Assembly: GCA_034770075.1 (NCBI GenBank)
Contig: CM068385.1
Location: forward strand, 43,794,721 to 43,858,720
DNA: 64,000 nt
Direction: 5' to 3'
DNA from: Aralia elata
Taxonomy: Eukaryota; Streptophyta; Magnoliopsida; Apiales; Araliaceae
Of this stretch, positions 44,752 to 57,290 are shown piece by piece (the stretch's first letter is position 1; every line of letters starts with the position of its first letter). A model generated the notes under the pieces. The model ran no database searches. It saw only the letters and a program-made list of their open reading frames with translations, and was not told where the DNA came from. The position numbers and the translations under genes were made by a program.

Positions 44752-46024
44752 GGGAGTTGAAAAGAAAAAAAAAGAAAGAAACAACAGCAAGCAGGAGCGG
44801 GAAAAGAGAGAAAAGAGAGAAAAGAGAGAAAAAAAGTGAGGATTTATACCTCTTTTGTTAGATTGTATCACATACACTTTCTACTCTATTTAATATACGA
44901 GTTTATACGCATCGTGGTGTCATTTGCAAGGTGAAAACCCCTTTTTTATAGTATTTTTGTTATATCATTTTGTTAAGCTTTTGTCATTCGGGCTATATTA
45001 AATGTAGTTTTTATTGTATATTATTGTGGATAAGTGGATTAGGGACTATTAGTGAGGGTTCCAACGGAACGAAATTCTTCCTAATGGCCCGATGATATCC
45101 ATTTGGTGATTGTTTGCTCGTTATGGTAATGTATTATGCGTAGTGTAGTTAGATTGCTATTTTAGGATATTGTGGTGTGTTAGGCAACCCGGTGTTGCTT
45201 ATTTTTTGTAGTATCCATTTAGTGGGTGTGTAGCAATTTTGGATGTGAGCCTAGGAGCGCGACCTCGTGGTCCAAATCCAATGATGGACATTTTTGGGTG
45301 TATGTAGTACGGTTGATGTACCTTTTATTGTAAATATGTAATTGTCGGGCCTTAAAACGATATCAAGTTGAAAATTGGGTTTAAGGCCCCGTAATAGTGA
45401 AATATGTGGTTATGGGCGTTTGGGGTTATTTTGATGGCTCACATGCCCATGAATAGCCCCCACGCATTTTAATGCTTGATTTGATTTACGACACAAAAAT
45501 TGATTTCAAAGCTAAACAATGAAGATTTTCATAAAATCAATCAAATTAGGTTATTAGCATCACGAGGCTAAAAATTGGAAGTGCTAATGAATGTCGATTC
45601 CTATTTAAACGAGAAGGCTAAAGAAAAAATCGTTTTCAAACATCACAAAAAATGGTTTTATAAAAATAAATAACGTTTTATTAAATCTTTGTGCATAGGG
45701 GTAAAGAGATACTAAAAGTTTCCACATAAAAAACTTTTCATAAAAAACAAATGGTTTCTTCATGCAAACTCACCACAACACTCACATAGGCACACACGCG
45801 CGCACACACATATTTAAAAATTTAAAGGATAGGAAAAGCATCGAGATTACGGTAACCGTGTTTCACGGAAGTTGGGGGGTGCCTAACACCTTCCCCTCGC
45901 TTAAGTAAGCCCCTGAACTCTATGAATCTTGGTTTGCAGGCCAATTAATTCGGAGTCACATATGAGCCAGCGATTTACGAAAACGAAGCTCGGATGAGTT
46001 GGTACATCCATTTCAAATATACCA

Positions 46025-46278
46025 ACTGGCAACTCTGGTCAATTGGCTCATCATAAAAAATGATCTTTCAAAACCCCGTCGACATTTGTGCCGACCTTTT
46101 CCAAAAAATCATCTAATAAAAAGGCTAAAATTGGAAAGGGTAATAATTAGCATAGAAGCGATTTTTCCGGCGTCGACAATCACATCACATAAAATAATAT
46201 TAATAAAAATCCATTCATTAAATAATATTCATAAGTGTATGTTACAAAGCCAAACAAGATTCATGGTCGTTACATCGT
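46025..46278. other. Short stretch between Tat-like LTR and Tekay D
   Basis: Begins with the primer-site-like ACTGGCAACTCTGG and holds GTCGACATTTGTGCCGACC, an imperfect inverted repeat. It probably is the first part of the Tat-like element's internal region. At about 46278 Tekay D integrase starts. Confidence 0.4.
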
Positions 46279-47494
46279 CCCAACACAAAGGGGTTCGACA
46301 CTTCCTTTCGTATAATACTTCATATGGCGGCATGCCAATGCTTGCACGATAACTGTTATTATAGGCAAACTCAACCAATGGTAGGTGGTCATCCCAGCTG
46401 CCTTTCAAATCCATCACACATGCTCTAAGCATGTCTTCAAGCGTCTGAATCGATCGTTCGCTCTACCCATCCGTTTGAGGATGATATGCCGTACTCAACC
46501 TCAACCGAGTTCCCAACCTTTCTTGCAACCTCTTCCAGAAATTCGACGTGAAACGTGGATCTCTGTCAGATACAATAGATACTGGCACTCCATGTCGCAA
46601 CACAATCTCTTTCACATATAACCTTGCTAGTTGTTCCAGATTGTACCTTATCTTGATCGGTAGAAAATGTGCAGATTTAGTTAAACGATCCACGATCACT
46701 CAAATCGCGTCGTAACCCTTTTGAGTTGGTGGAAGCCCCATTACAAAATCCATCGTGATATGCTCCCACTTCCACTCCAAAATCTCCAGCGGTTGTAGCA
46801 GCCCACTCGATTTCTGATATTCTGCTTTTACCCTCTGACATGTCAAACATCGCCCAACACATTCCGCGACCTTCCTCTTCATGTTTGGCCACAAGAAGTG
46901 CTGGCGTAAATCCTGATACATCTTAGTACTTCCCGGGTGTAGCGAATACCTTGTAGAATGAGCTTCTTGCACAATCTCTTCTCTCAACTTCGGAACCATC
47001 GGTATCCAGATCCTCCCTTCAAACCTTAGCAGTCCCGTGCTATCAATTTTGTACTTTAGGTCCTCTCCTTTAGAGATTCGCTCCCTTATGGAAACACATT
47101 CATCATCCTTTCCTTGAGCCTCCTTTATCCTATCTAATAAAGTTGGACTTACCTCCACTGCTAATAGTTTCTCGTCTGCATTTGTCGGATACTTGACTTC
47201 CAACTCCAGTCTTTCGATGTCCTTTATCAGTTCTTCTTGAGCTGTCAGCATTATCAACTTATCTCTGCCCTTCCTACTTAGAGCATCAGCTACTACATTG
47301 GCCTTACCGGGATGGTATAGAATCTCACAATCGTAGTCCTTGATCAACTCCAACCATCGCCTCTGTCTCATGTTTAGTTCCTTTTGAGTGAAGATATACT
47401 TCAGACTTTTGTGGTCTGTGTATATCTCACACTTCTCCCCATACAGATAGTGCCTCTAAATCTTCAGAGCAAACACCACTACCGCTAGTTCCAG
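46279..47494 (-). pseudogene. pol: Tekay D: end of RNase H and most of integrase
   Basis: On the minus strand, EIYTDHKSLKYIFTQKELNM and RQRRWLELIKDYDCEILYHP lead into integrase HPGSTKMYQDLRQHFLWP, CLTCQRVKAEYQ, TMDFVMGLP, SDRDPRFTSNF and DG-SERTIQTLEDML; catalytic D, D and E are present. It breaks off after CRTPLCWDDV, so the chromodomain is missing. Stops: TAG near 47458, TGA near 46698 (Trp codon) and TAG near 46462 (Gln codon), all G-to-A or C-to-T changes. A solo LTR interrupts the RNase H part at 47494; the other side continues for about 20 bp (50000-50019). Confidence 0.88.
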
Positions 47495-48818
47495 TGTGAT
47501 GCCCCTAACTTCTCTACACTCCCTGTAGCAGATTTGGTGCTCACGTGATACTATTTAACTATAAATATTCCATAATATATAACTTCTATCTATCCAAGGT
47601 TCACAGTATCCCATAACAGATAATAGTTCTCGTCAGAACTTCAACTGTGTTTGGATACCCTCACTTGGATGTATAGATTCATATCTTGTGGATATCTCTT
47701 TCATATCAATAGTTCCTATCTATCTGACATTCACAGTATTAATGATAAGATTGTCCCTAGAACTGAGGGGCGCATTCCGGTAAAGCTGACACTTTACCGA
47801 CGCTCATTAAATGTAACCCCAGAGTTTATAGAACTCTCAATATTATTCAATACCCTCATTCAGATGTATAGTTCGTATGGATACTGTACTAACTTAGTAC
47901 AACTATTCTAACAATTTAAAGATCAGAGTATAACGCATTCGATATAATAAAGGATGATAATATATTTTATATCATTAAGTTTAGTTACATCGTTCTCAAT
48001 ACTAAGTTATTATAACAAAGCCTTTAAAAGACTTAAATAAAGTAAAACTAATTAACACTGTCGTTTTCCTTTGGTCGTCTCTGAAGTTCCAGAATTACCA
48101 TCTAAAACTGTAAAGAAAGTTGTATGCAAGAATGAGCTACAAATGCTCAGCAAGTTTATTTGAAAATATACACACAATGTGTTTGAGTTGAAAGATGTCA
48201 AAGATGTATAACTGAGGGTTCTGTACATGAACCATATATTTTAATTAGTTCTATCAGTCTTCAATGACTTAGAACCGCTTGATTTCGGATATCTGGTAGG
48301 GGATCAGCCTAACCAATATCCTAGGAGTATGCATATCATCCTACAATTTTATGTCAATATATAATCGATGATTTACAACCTTCCACCAAGGCATTTTATT
48401 TCTCAGTATAAGATGTCGTACCAAAACAATTTGGTTTGACACAACAATTTATGCTCGAATAAACAATATATGAATAATGATTCATTTCTTAAGTTATGCT
48501 GAACAAGAAGCAATAACTTCACAATAATTGATAGCAAGATGTATAATACTTGCATAAATGTAACAAGGTTTGGAGACTTGCCTGTGTGTAGTACGTTTAG
48601 TTTACGCTGTCTATCTACGTCACGTAGTCTATTTAAGTCTATTTATACCAATAATAAGCGTTAGAATACTTGCACATAGTTTAAAGAAATAGAAGGATTG
48701 CCTCGTATATCTTTTAAAGATAAATATAACGGTCTAAACGTTCAACATAAATCCTATACGATTATCGGCGTACATAACTAGTTAAACGTTTAACAATTAA
48801 CAATTAACGCTTATAATT

Positions 48819-49200
48819 AAGACTTCTTCTACTATATATGAAATAATTTCAGCATTATAACTGCTTATAGAATGAATATTTCTCAACTATATGTAAAATA
48901 AATTGAGCATTATAACTGCTTGCAAAATGAATATTCGACTATTATATTTGAGATAATTTCAGCATTATAACTGCTTATAAAATGAATATTCTTACTAAAT
49001 ACTTGAAGAAAATCAGACATAGTAAGTGCTTATAAAAGTATATTTTTTAATATATAAGAGAAATAAATCGGACATTATAACTGCTTGTAAATAGGACTTT
49101 TGTACTATATACTTAAAATAATTTGGGCATTATAACTACTTGTAAAAGTATATTTTTACTAAATATATAAAAAAGAATGAAAATAATAACTACTAGAGTA
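48819..49200. repeat. Tandem repeat of about 60-65 bp in the solo LTR
   Basis: GCATTATAACTGCTT recurs near 48853, 48907, 48961, 49073 and 49127, with a diverged copy near 49019, each followed by AAATGAATATT-like sequence. Spacing is 54-60 bp with some drift. Confidence 0.75.
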
Positions 49201-49394
49201 TACCTCTTGTAGTTGCTAGTTTTACTTCCAATCGCGTAGCGCTTCGATAGTTCGAAAGTAATTTTTATCTCACAATATCTCTCAGAATATAAATATAGAG
49301 TGTTTTTGCTCTTGAACTACTCTTGAAATGGTAGGAAATAATGAATGGATGACGGGGTATTTATAGGCTAGGAAAGCTTAGGAAAAAAGGGTAA

Positions 49395-49545
49395 TTGCAA
49401 CGTGCTTGTGCCAGCGTGTGCCAAGCGTAAGCTAGCGTGTGCCAAGAGTAAGCTGGCGTGTGCCAGGCGTAAGCTAGCGTGTGCCAGCGTGTGCCTAGCG
49501 TGTGCCAAGCATGTGCCAGCGTGTGCCAAGCGTAAGCGCGACAAA
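49395..49545. repeat. Short tandem repeat upstream of the solo LTR TATA
   Basis: GCGTGTGCCAAGCGTAAGC-type units of about 20-22 bp, at least six, lie just upstream (minus orientation) of the TATA at 49359-49367. Confidence 0.78.
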
Positions 49546-49999
49546 GCAGCTTATCACCATAAGCACGACAAAGCACTATATCAGTTTAAGCACGACAAAA
49601 CAACTTGTCAAAACAATTATAACAACAAGTTTATTGGTGAAAAATTTATTTTTAAGCACGACGTGTCAAGCACGACGTTTTTTGGAGAAAAATTTTATTT
49701 GACCTAAATTATCATTTACACTATAAAACCACAAAACACCTGCTTCAAAATATCATTTCGATCTTTATTAAGCACATATGTTACAAAATTCGAATCTCAT
49801 CAGGGTTTAAAGTTTTAAACTTCTCGATACCTAGTTTTAGGTTATACGCTCTAATTCTAAACGTATACGATAGCGTTTTCGAATCGTATTAGGTTTTCAA
49901 AGATTACCTGAACAGTCGTTCATTAGGTATTTCTAGAGTTTTTATTCTTAACCAGTGAAGACAATATTTATAATTTTGATAATATTTCGAGATATTACA

Positions 50000-50019
50000 T
50001 CCAGGTCATGAGTCAGGAT
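50000..50019 (-). mobile_element. Short Tekay D remnant between solo LTR and copia
   Basis: TCCAGGTCATGAGTCAGGAT is the complement of RNase H sequence coding for the THDLE region. It is the other flank of the solo LTR and the host of the copia insertion. Confidence 0.8.
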
Positions 50020-50431
50020 TAATAGTAATTGCACATTAATAGTAATTGAAAAATTATTTATAATAACAGCATTTAACAAATAATTTTTCGTAACGATCCA
50101 GTTCTATGTATTTCAAAAATACACCAATACACTAGATTAAAGTCTTCACTTTACATAACTAAGACAAATCATCCAATCGAGTGTATTACAGTCTACTAGA
50201 ATGGTATGTCCATTTCCATCTAAGATCGAGAATGATATATTTCTTTAATTATACATAACATATAATTTATGTCTTCTGTATATGACACTCCTTCATATAC
50301 ATAAATTATAAAATGTATAATTATGGACAAAATTTATGACACATTTAATTATGCAAAATGAAATTAAATTTTATTATTAAAATAATGACATAAATATCAA
50401 CATTGGATTTTTCTGGGCTTAAAACCTTACA
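50020..50431 (-). mobile_element. 3' LTR of a Ty1/copia element
   Basis: On the minus strand it starts TGTAAGGTTTTAAGCC after a polypurine tract. It runs to the Tekay D remnant; the exact end is unclear because AATTACTATTAAT occurs twice at the edge and no clean TSD can be read. The 5' LTR is not in 54448-55202, so it probably lies right of Tekay E. Confidence 0.7.
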
Positions 50432-50443
50432 ATCTCCCACTAG
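50432..50443 (-). promoter_or_regulatory. Polypurine tract of the copia element
   Basis: AGTGGGAGAT on the minus strand, directly before the LTR start. Confidence 0.8.
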
Positions 50444-50451
50444 CCCTAAAC

Positions 50452-53400
50452 CTAATCTACCATATATCTAATACCCATCCCCTCATGATGAAAATCAAAA
50501 ACTTCAGAAGACAAGGTCTTCGTAAAAGGATCAGCCAAATTTTGGGCAGAAGCTATCTTTAAAACTATCACATCTCCTCATTGAACTATATCTCGGATGA
50601 GGTGATATTTTCTTTCAATGTGTTTGCCTTTCTTGTGGTTCATATGCTCCTTTGATTGTCCAATCGCCCCATTATTATCATAAAACAGGACAATAGGAGA
50701 TGATATTGAAGGTACCATTCCTATTTCTAACAAGAACTTCTTGAGCCATACAGCCTCTTTTGCAGCTTCGGAAGCAGCAACGTATTCAGCTTCCATAGTG
50801 GAGTCAGCTATGCAAGACTGTTTAACACTCTTCCAACTAACAGCTCCACCTCCAAGAGTAAACACATAACCAGATGTTGACTTTCTAAAGTCTCTATTTG
50901 ACTGAAAATATGAATCTGTATATCCTTTCGGGACAAGATCATCACTAGAATAGACAAGCATATAATCTCTTGTTCACCGTAGTTATATGCTTTACTGCTA
51001 TCTAATGTTCGAGTCCAGGGTTAGACTGATATCTGCTGACCAGGCCTACTGTAAAACAAATATCTGGTCTAGTGAACAACATTGCATACATAAGACTTCC
51101 CACCGCCGAAGCATAAGGGATTGTCTTCATGCGCTCTTGCTCTTGAGGTGTCTTAGGACACTGCTCCTTAGTAAGAGGAATTCCATGTCTGATAGGAAGT
51201 AGTCCTTTCTTGGAATTCTGCATGTTGAACCTGGCCAAAATTATATCTATATATGCAACTTGGGATAGGCCCAACATTCTATTCTTGCGATCACGCCGAA
51301 GCTTGATCCCTAGAACGTAATTAGCCTCTCCTAAGTCCTTCATCTCAAAATTACTAGACAGCCAAATTTTGACGCTAGATAATACTCCCACATCATTACT
51401 CATAAGCAATATAGCATCCACATAAAGAACTAAGAATACCACCACCCCATCTTTATCCTTCTTATACACACAAGATTTTTCTGGATTCTGTTCAAAATCA
51501 TAAGATTTGATTGCTTGATCAAACCTTATATTCCAAGACCTTGATGCTTGCTTAAGTCCATAAATGGACTTTTGCAATTTGCATACTATATTTTCTTGGC
51601 CTTTAACTATGAAACCATCAGGCTGCTTCATATAGATTTCTTCATCAAGATATCCATTTAGAAAAGCAGTCTTGACATCCATTTGCCATTTCTCGTATTC
51701 GAGATGAGCTGCAATGGATAAGAGTATTCTGATTGATTTAAGCATAGCTACTGGTGAAAAGGTTTTCCTCATCATAATCGATACCTTCTTTTTGAGTAAA
51801 ACCTTTTGCTACCAACTGTACTTTAAAGGTTTGCACCTTTCCATCTACCCCTCTTTTCCTTTTGTAAACCCACTTGCACCCTATAGGTTTGACCCCATTA
51901 GGTACTTCTACAAGTTCCCATACTTTATTTGAGTACATAGAATCCATTTCTTGTTTCATAGCCATGTGCCAGTTGGATGCATCTACATCATTAATAGCTT
52001 CATGGTAGTTAGAGGGATCCGACTCTACTTCTTCCGGAATAACATCGTAAGTTTCTCCAAGAAGTGAAAGTCTTTCAGGAGGCCTGAAATTCCTCCCACT
52101 ACGACGAAGCTCCGGTGTATTAGAAGAATCGGGTTGATTATTTTGTGGCAATTCATCCAAGTCTTGTGGTGGATTAATTGATTGAGTAATTGATGTACTT
52201 AACATTTCTTCTAAAACAATTTTACTACTTGGCTTGTGATCCATTATATAGTCATTTTTCAGAAAAACTGCATTTGCGCTAACAAATACTTTCTGATCTA
52301 AAGGACTATAAAATAGACCACCTCTAGTTCCTTTTGGATATCCTACAAACAAACATACTTCTGTTCATGAGCTTAACTTATCTAAGTCTGCCTTTCCTTT
52401 TCGTACATGTGCAGGTGTGCCCCATATATGAATATGGTGCAATACTGGCTTTCACCCACTCCACAATTCTCTAGGTGTTAAAGGAACAAACTTTGATGGT
52501 ACAAGATTCAATAAGTACATTGCTGTTTCTAGTGCATAACCCCAAAAGGAAATAGGAAGAGTAGAAAAACTCATCATAGACCTTACCATATCCAAAAGAG
52601 TCCTGTTTCTTCTTTTTGCCACACCATTTTGCTCGGGTGTACCCGGTGCAGTCAATTCAGATATAATTCCTTTACCAGATAAGTAATCTTTGAATTTCCC
52701 GAGGAGATATTCACCTCCTCGATCCGATCAAAGGGCTTTTATATTTTTACCAGATTGCCTTTCTACTTCTGCATGAAATTCTTTGAATTTTTCAAAAGCT
52801 TCAGACTTTCGATGCATAAGGTATACATAACCAAATCTTGAGTAATCATCAGTAAAAGTGATGAAATACTCAAACCCTCCTCGTGCTCGGATATTCATAG
52901 GACCACATACATCTGTATGAATTAATTCTAACTTATCACTGACTCTATGTTTCTTTGCCTTGAAAGGCCCTTTGGTCATTTTTCCTTCTATACAGGATTC
53001 GCAAACTGGAAGATTTTCGACTTCTAAGGAGCTTAGAGGACCATCTTTAACCAGTCTTTGGATCCTATTTAGATTAATATGACCAAATCGTAGATGCTAG
53101 AGATAAGGTTGATTAACTGAAGAAACTTTTCTTTTTAATGGTATATGTTGACTACATTCAGTTTGCATTAATGAATAATAATTAGGAGTAAAAATATATA
53201 AATTATCTACCAATGAACCAGAACAAATGAAATTTCCATTCTTGCGAATAACAACCTTGGAATCAAAATTAACTGAATATCCATGTTTAAACAAGCAGGA
53301 AACTGAAATTAAATTTCTACAAATGTCTGGAACATAAAGACAATCTACTAATTCTAAAGTCCTATCATTATTAAAATTGAGATGCACAACTCCCACTGCA

Positions 53401-53520
53401 ATAGCTGCTACTTTTGCGCTAGAACCAAGGTGTAGATAAATCTCGCCTTCATTCAATTTTCTGGTTTCCTGAAACCCCTGCAAAGAATTACAGACATGAT
53501 TAGTGGTTCCCGAATCTACA
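50452..53520 (-). pseudogene. pol: Copia Pol: protease, integrase, RT, RNase H; broken
   Basis: Copia order. The protease site is WCVDSGTTNHVCN (about 53520-53485). Integrase has FGHINLNRIQRLVKDG, CESCIEGKMTKGPF, LIHTDVCGPM, SDRGGEY and NGVAKRRNRTLLDM: the catalytic Glu expected before RRNRT is Lys. Reverse transcriptase has WQMDVKTAFLNGYLDEEIY and the catalytic box reads YVDAILL where YVDD is required. RNase H has GYTDSYFQSN, STMEAEYVAAS and the KHIERKYHLIR tail, a TGA near 50579, then LADPFTKTL and a TAG at 50454-50452. Stops and frame changes occur near 53095, 52730, 52440, 52360, 51770, 50980 and 50579. Confidence 0.9.
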
Positions 53521-54447
53521 CACCAGGATTAAGTAGAACGGCCCACAAAACATGTTTCATGAACGAAAGATTGATATTTACCTATCTTGCCAAACTGATC
53601 AATCAGACAATCAATCATACCTTGATTTTTGATCTTGGCTAGGTAAGTAGAACAATTTCTTTTCCAGTTACCTTTCTCCCCACAGTGGAAACATTTCCCT
53701 TGAGGTTTTGCTTTTGCCCTTTTCTTCCCAACCCCTCCAGATCGAGGTAGGTTTCCATTTGCAGCTTTCTTACTGTTATTCTTTTTCCGGTTCTTGCCCT
53801 TAAGCTTTCCCCTAGAAGTACTAATTTCTATAACATGAATGCTTCCTTTTGCACGAAGAATACCCACTGCTGCTTGAAGTTCCTTCATCAGTTCAGGTAA
53901 AGATAAAGACATTTTGTTCATAGTGTAATTAAGTTTAAACTGATTGAAGGAATCAGGCAAGGTCTCTAACAACATGTCAACCTGGGTTTCCCCATCAACT
54001 GTTGCTCCAAGGATTTCCAGTTCGTTTAAGTAAGAAATAATTTTTAAACAATGATCATGAACTGAAGATCTCTCGGACATCTTGGAATTCATGAGTGTTT
54101 TCATCACAGTCTGTCGTGCAGCACGATTCTGGTCAGCAAACATTTCATGAAGGTTATCCAAGATCTCTTTAGCAGTGGTAGTAGACTGATATTGGTGTTG
54201 CAATATATTTGACAAAGATGCGAATATATAGCAACGAGACATGTCATCAGCCTTTTGCCACTTCTTATGGTTATTTTTTTGTGCAACAGTAGCATTTTCT
54301 GGAAGAACTGGGCAAGGTTCAGTCAGCACAAACTTGTAGTCCTCAACAGTCAACACAATGTCAAGATTTCTTTTTTACAGTCCACATAATTTTGTCAGTT
54401 AACTTATTTTCTTTAAGGATAATAGCAAGGGGATTAAAAGACGACAT
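53521..54447 (-). pseudogene. gag: Copia Gag, broken
   Basis: The ATG at 54447 gives MSSFNPLAIILKENKL; a TGA and frame change near 54365 separate it from the main part, which starts DIVLTVEDYKFVLTEPCP. Motifs are MSRCYIFASLSNILQHQY, MFADQNRAARQ, MKTLMNSKMSE and LPDSFNQFKLNYTMNK. The zinc knuckle reads CFHCGEKGNWKRNC: the metal-binding His is Asn. A frame change near 53525 separates it from the protease. Confidence 0.88.
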
Positions 54448-55202
54448 GATAATCTCTACAATTATACAATATGCATAAATTAAACGGTCATTCAATACAA
54501 ATAAACTTTTGCATATAATATGAAAGTGTAATCCTCAAACACAAACATAAAATAAACATGGCAACTTAATTTCAAATAATTCTCTTTTCGAAAGGAAAAA
54601 TAAGAATAATTTAAAATTACTATTATTTTTATATCTTGATATCTCATGAAATAAAAATAATTCACCATTTAATTCAGCCCAAAACAATAATAATAAGTAT
54701 CACTCCGATGGGAAGAATTATTATTTATGTTTTGTCAAGTGTATACCATCCATTTAAATTTTTTTTAAAATTTTAATACAAATATTTCGATGAGAAATAA
54801 TTCATAATAAAATTTTAAATAAATTTATCACAAGGAAATCCATATCTAATATAACTAGATTCATGTATCTTCCGAAGGGAACTCACAAAATTTGAGATTA
54901 GATACATGTATCAATATAATGGACTAATGATGGAAGCCGTAAGACATATAATTCTTTCTCCCACTTGAATTTTTATTTATATAAAAATGAGGATTTTTAT
55001 TTATTTTTTAAAAAATAATTATATTAATATCCCATATTAATAAATATAAACATGTAAACTAACATACATGCATATTCACATTTAACAATTACAACATTAT
55101 GAAAATTCAGCAATTAAACATTATAATTGTTAACTACCAATTCATATTAATATAAATGAAATTGGCCCACAATTTTTAAAAAAAAATTGTGAATATGATA
55201 AC
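54448..55202 (-). other. Copia leader, cut by Tekay E
   Basis: AT-rich untranslated region upstream of copia gag. It includes a polypurine-like CAAGTGGGAGAAAG (complement of 54950-54964) and lacks any match to the copia LTR at 50020-50431. It ends at 55202, where the Tekay E LTR begins; ATAAC (55198-55202) is the candidate TSD. Confidence 0.6.
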
Positions 55203-56499
55203 TGTGACGCCCCCAAATCTCTACACTCCCCTGTAGCAGATCTGGTGCTCATGTGAAACTATACATCTATAAATATTCAATAAAATATGACTTCTACCTA
55301 TCCAAGATTCACAATATCCCATAACAGGTACTAGTTTCGGCCAGAACGTTATCTGTGTTTGGATACCCTCACTTAGATATATATATTCATATCTTATGAA
55401 TATCTCTTTCATATCAATATTCCCTATCTATCTGATATTCACAGTATTAATGATAAGATTGTCCATAGAACTGAGGGGCGCATTTCGGTAAAGATGACAC
55501 CTTACCGGCGCTCATTAAGTGTAACCCCAGAGCTTATAGGACTCTCACATCATTTAGATACCCTCATTCAGATGTATAGTTCATATAGACACTGTATTTA
55601 ACTTAGTACAACTATTCTAAAGAATTTAAAGATCAGAGTATAACGCATTCTATGACATAAAGGATCATAATATATTACATAACATTTTGTTCGGTTACAT
55701 CATTCGTTATACTAAGTTATTACAATAACAAGTCTTTAAAAGACTTAAAGTATTCAACAACAGAAATAAAACTTAATAAGCATGTCTTTTCCCCTTATCA
55801 GTCCTAGACGTGCTAGGGATATCATTTACAGCTGCAAAAGAAGATATGCGCAAGAATGAGCTACAAATGCTCAGCAAGTTCATTTAAATATATAAACACC
55901 ATGTGTTTGATTTGAAAGATATCAACAATGTATACTGATGGTTCTGTATAAGAACCATATATTTCATTTAGTTCTATCAGTCTTTAAAGACTTAGAACCA
56001 TTTGAGTTTTGGATATCTGGTAGGTGATCAGCCTCACCAATATCCTAGGAGTATGCATATCATCCTACCATTTGTGGTCAATATATTATCGACATTTATT
56101 GGCCTTCCTATGAAGGCATTTCCATTTACTCAGTATAGATGTATTACCAAACAATTTGGTTTGACACAACAATTTACGCTCGAATAAACAATATATAAAT
56201 AATGATTCATTTCTTAAGTTATGCTGAACAAGAAGCAATAACTTCACAATAATTGATAGCAAGATGTATACTACTTGCTTAAATATAACAAAGTTGGGAG
56301 ACTTGCCTTAGCGTAGCTCACTATAATTTAGTACAATCGGTCAACGCACGTAGTCTACGTATACCAATAATAAGTGTTAGCACGTATATAAACATGTATC
56401 ACGCTAATCTAAACAAGTTTCATTAAGGTTCGACGTTGATTCGGTATCTCGGTCGCGTCCTTAATGGCTAAACACATAGATTGTTTAATAAAACTTCAT

Positions 56500-57290
56500 T
56501 TGGAAGTCTAATTATTAGTCTGAATAATTTAATTATTATTTATAATATTTTTAGAAGCTTGGTATTATTTTTAAATAATTTTCAGAAGCTTGGAAGTATT
56601 TTTAAATAATTTTACAAGCTTAGAAATATTTTTAAATGATTTAATTATCATTTAGAATAATTTTAAAACATTTAATATGTTATTTAAATGATTTATTTAT
56701 CATTTAGAATATTTTTAGATATTTAAAATATTATTTAAATGATTTATTTATCATTTATAATATTTTTAGAAAGATAGAATATTATTTAAATGATTTATTT
56801 TATCATTAATAATATTTTTAGAATTTATTTTATCATTATAATAATTTAATTATTATTTATAATAATTTTCAAAACTTAATTTAATATTTAAATGATTTAA
56901 TTATCATTTAAAGTAATTTTTAAATACTTAATATATTATTTAAATGATTTATTTATCATTAATAATATTTAAGTATTTAATATTCTATTTAATTATTATA
57001 TATAATACTTTTATTTACCTTAATATCATTTTTAAATAATTAATATAATTATTGAATAATTTAATATCATTTTTAAATAATTAAAACAATTATTAAATGA
57101 TTTATTATAATTATTATTTATTATTTAATTAAATTAAATAATATTTTAGAATATATAAAAATATTAAAAATAATTTTTTTATAATTAAAATGAATTTTCG
57201 GATTTATTTATTAATTATTAATAATTATTTAATATTTATTTATTATTTTATAATTTATTTAATTAATTTTTATTTTATTTTTATTAAAAA
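56500..57290. repeat. AT-rich degenerate array in Tekay E LTR
   Basis: TTAAATGATTTATTTATCATT and AATATTTTTAGA phrases recur every 50-60 bp (near 56690, 56735, 56785 and 56940), with further A/T-only sequence to 57290. It is absent from the solo LTR, which is shorter. Confidence 0.75.

Larger units (their letters stand above)
44160..46024 (+). mobile_element. Tat/Ogre-like LTR
   Basis: The 3' part has GGGGGGTGCCTAACACCTTC followed by CCCTCGCTTAAGTAAGCCCC, a phrase typical of Tat/Ogre LTR ends, and then ACTGGCAACTCTGG, which recalls the TGGCGACTC tRNA-Arg type primer site of that clade. A TATA box ATATATA is at 44745, preceded by three palindromic CCGCAGATCAATCTGCGG sites. Start and end are approximate. 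No gag or pol of this element is in the window. Confidence 0.55.
47495..49999 (-). mobile_element. Solo LTR of Tekay E family inside Tekay D
   Basis: TG...CA ends (plus strand TGTGATGCCCC to GATATTACA), flanked by TCCAG at 47490-47494 and 50000-50004, a perfect 5-bp TSD. Joining the flanks restores the RNase H reading around a THDLEL motif. It resembles the Tekay E LTR at both ends (about 85% by eye over the first 170 bp) but is 2.5 kb against 3.8 kb. TATA (complement) at 49359-49367. A solo LTR arises by LTR-LTR recombination. Confidence 0.93.

Noticed and set aside
54448..55202. Possible 5' LTR of the copia element
   Set aside because: There is no similarity to the 3' LTR at 50020-50431 and no primer site; it is better explained as leader cut by Tekay E.
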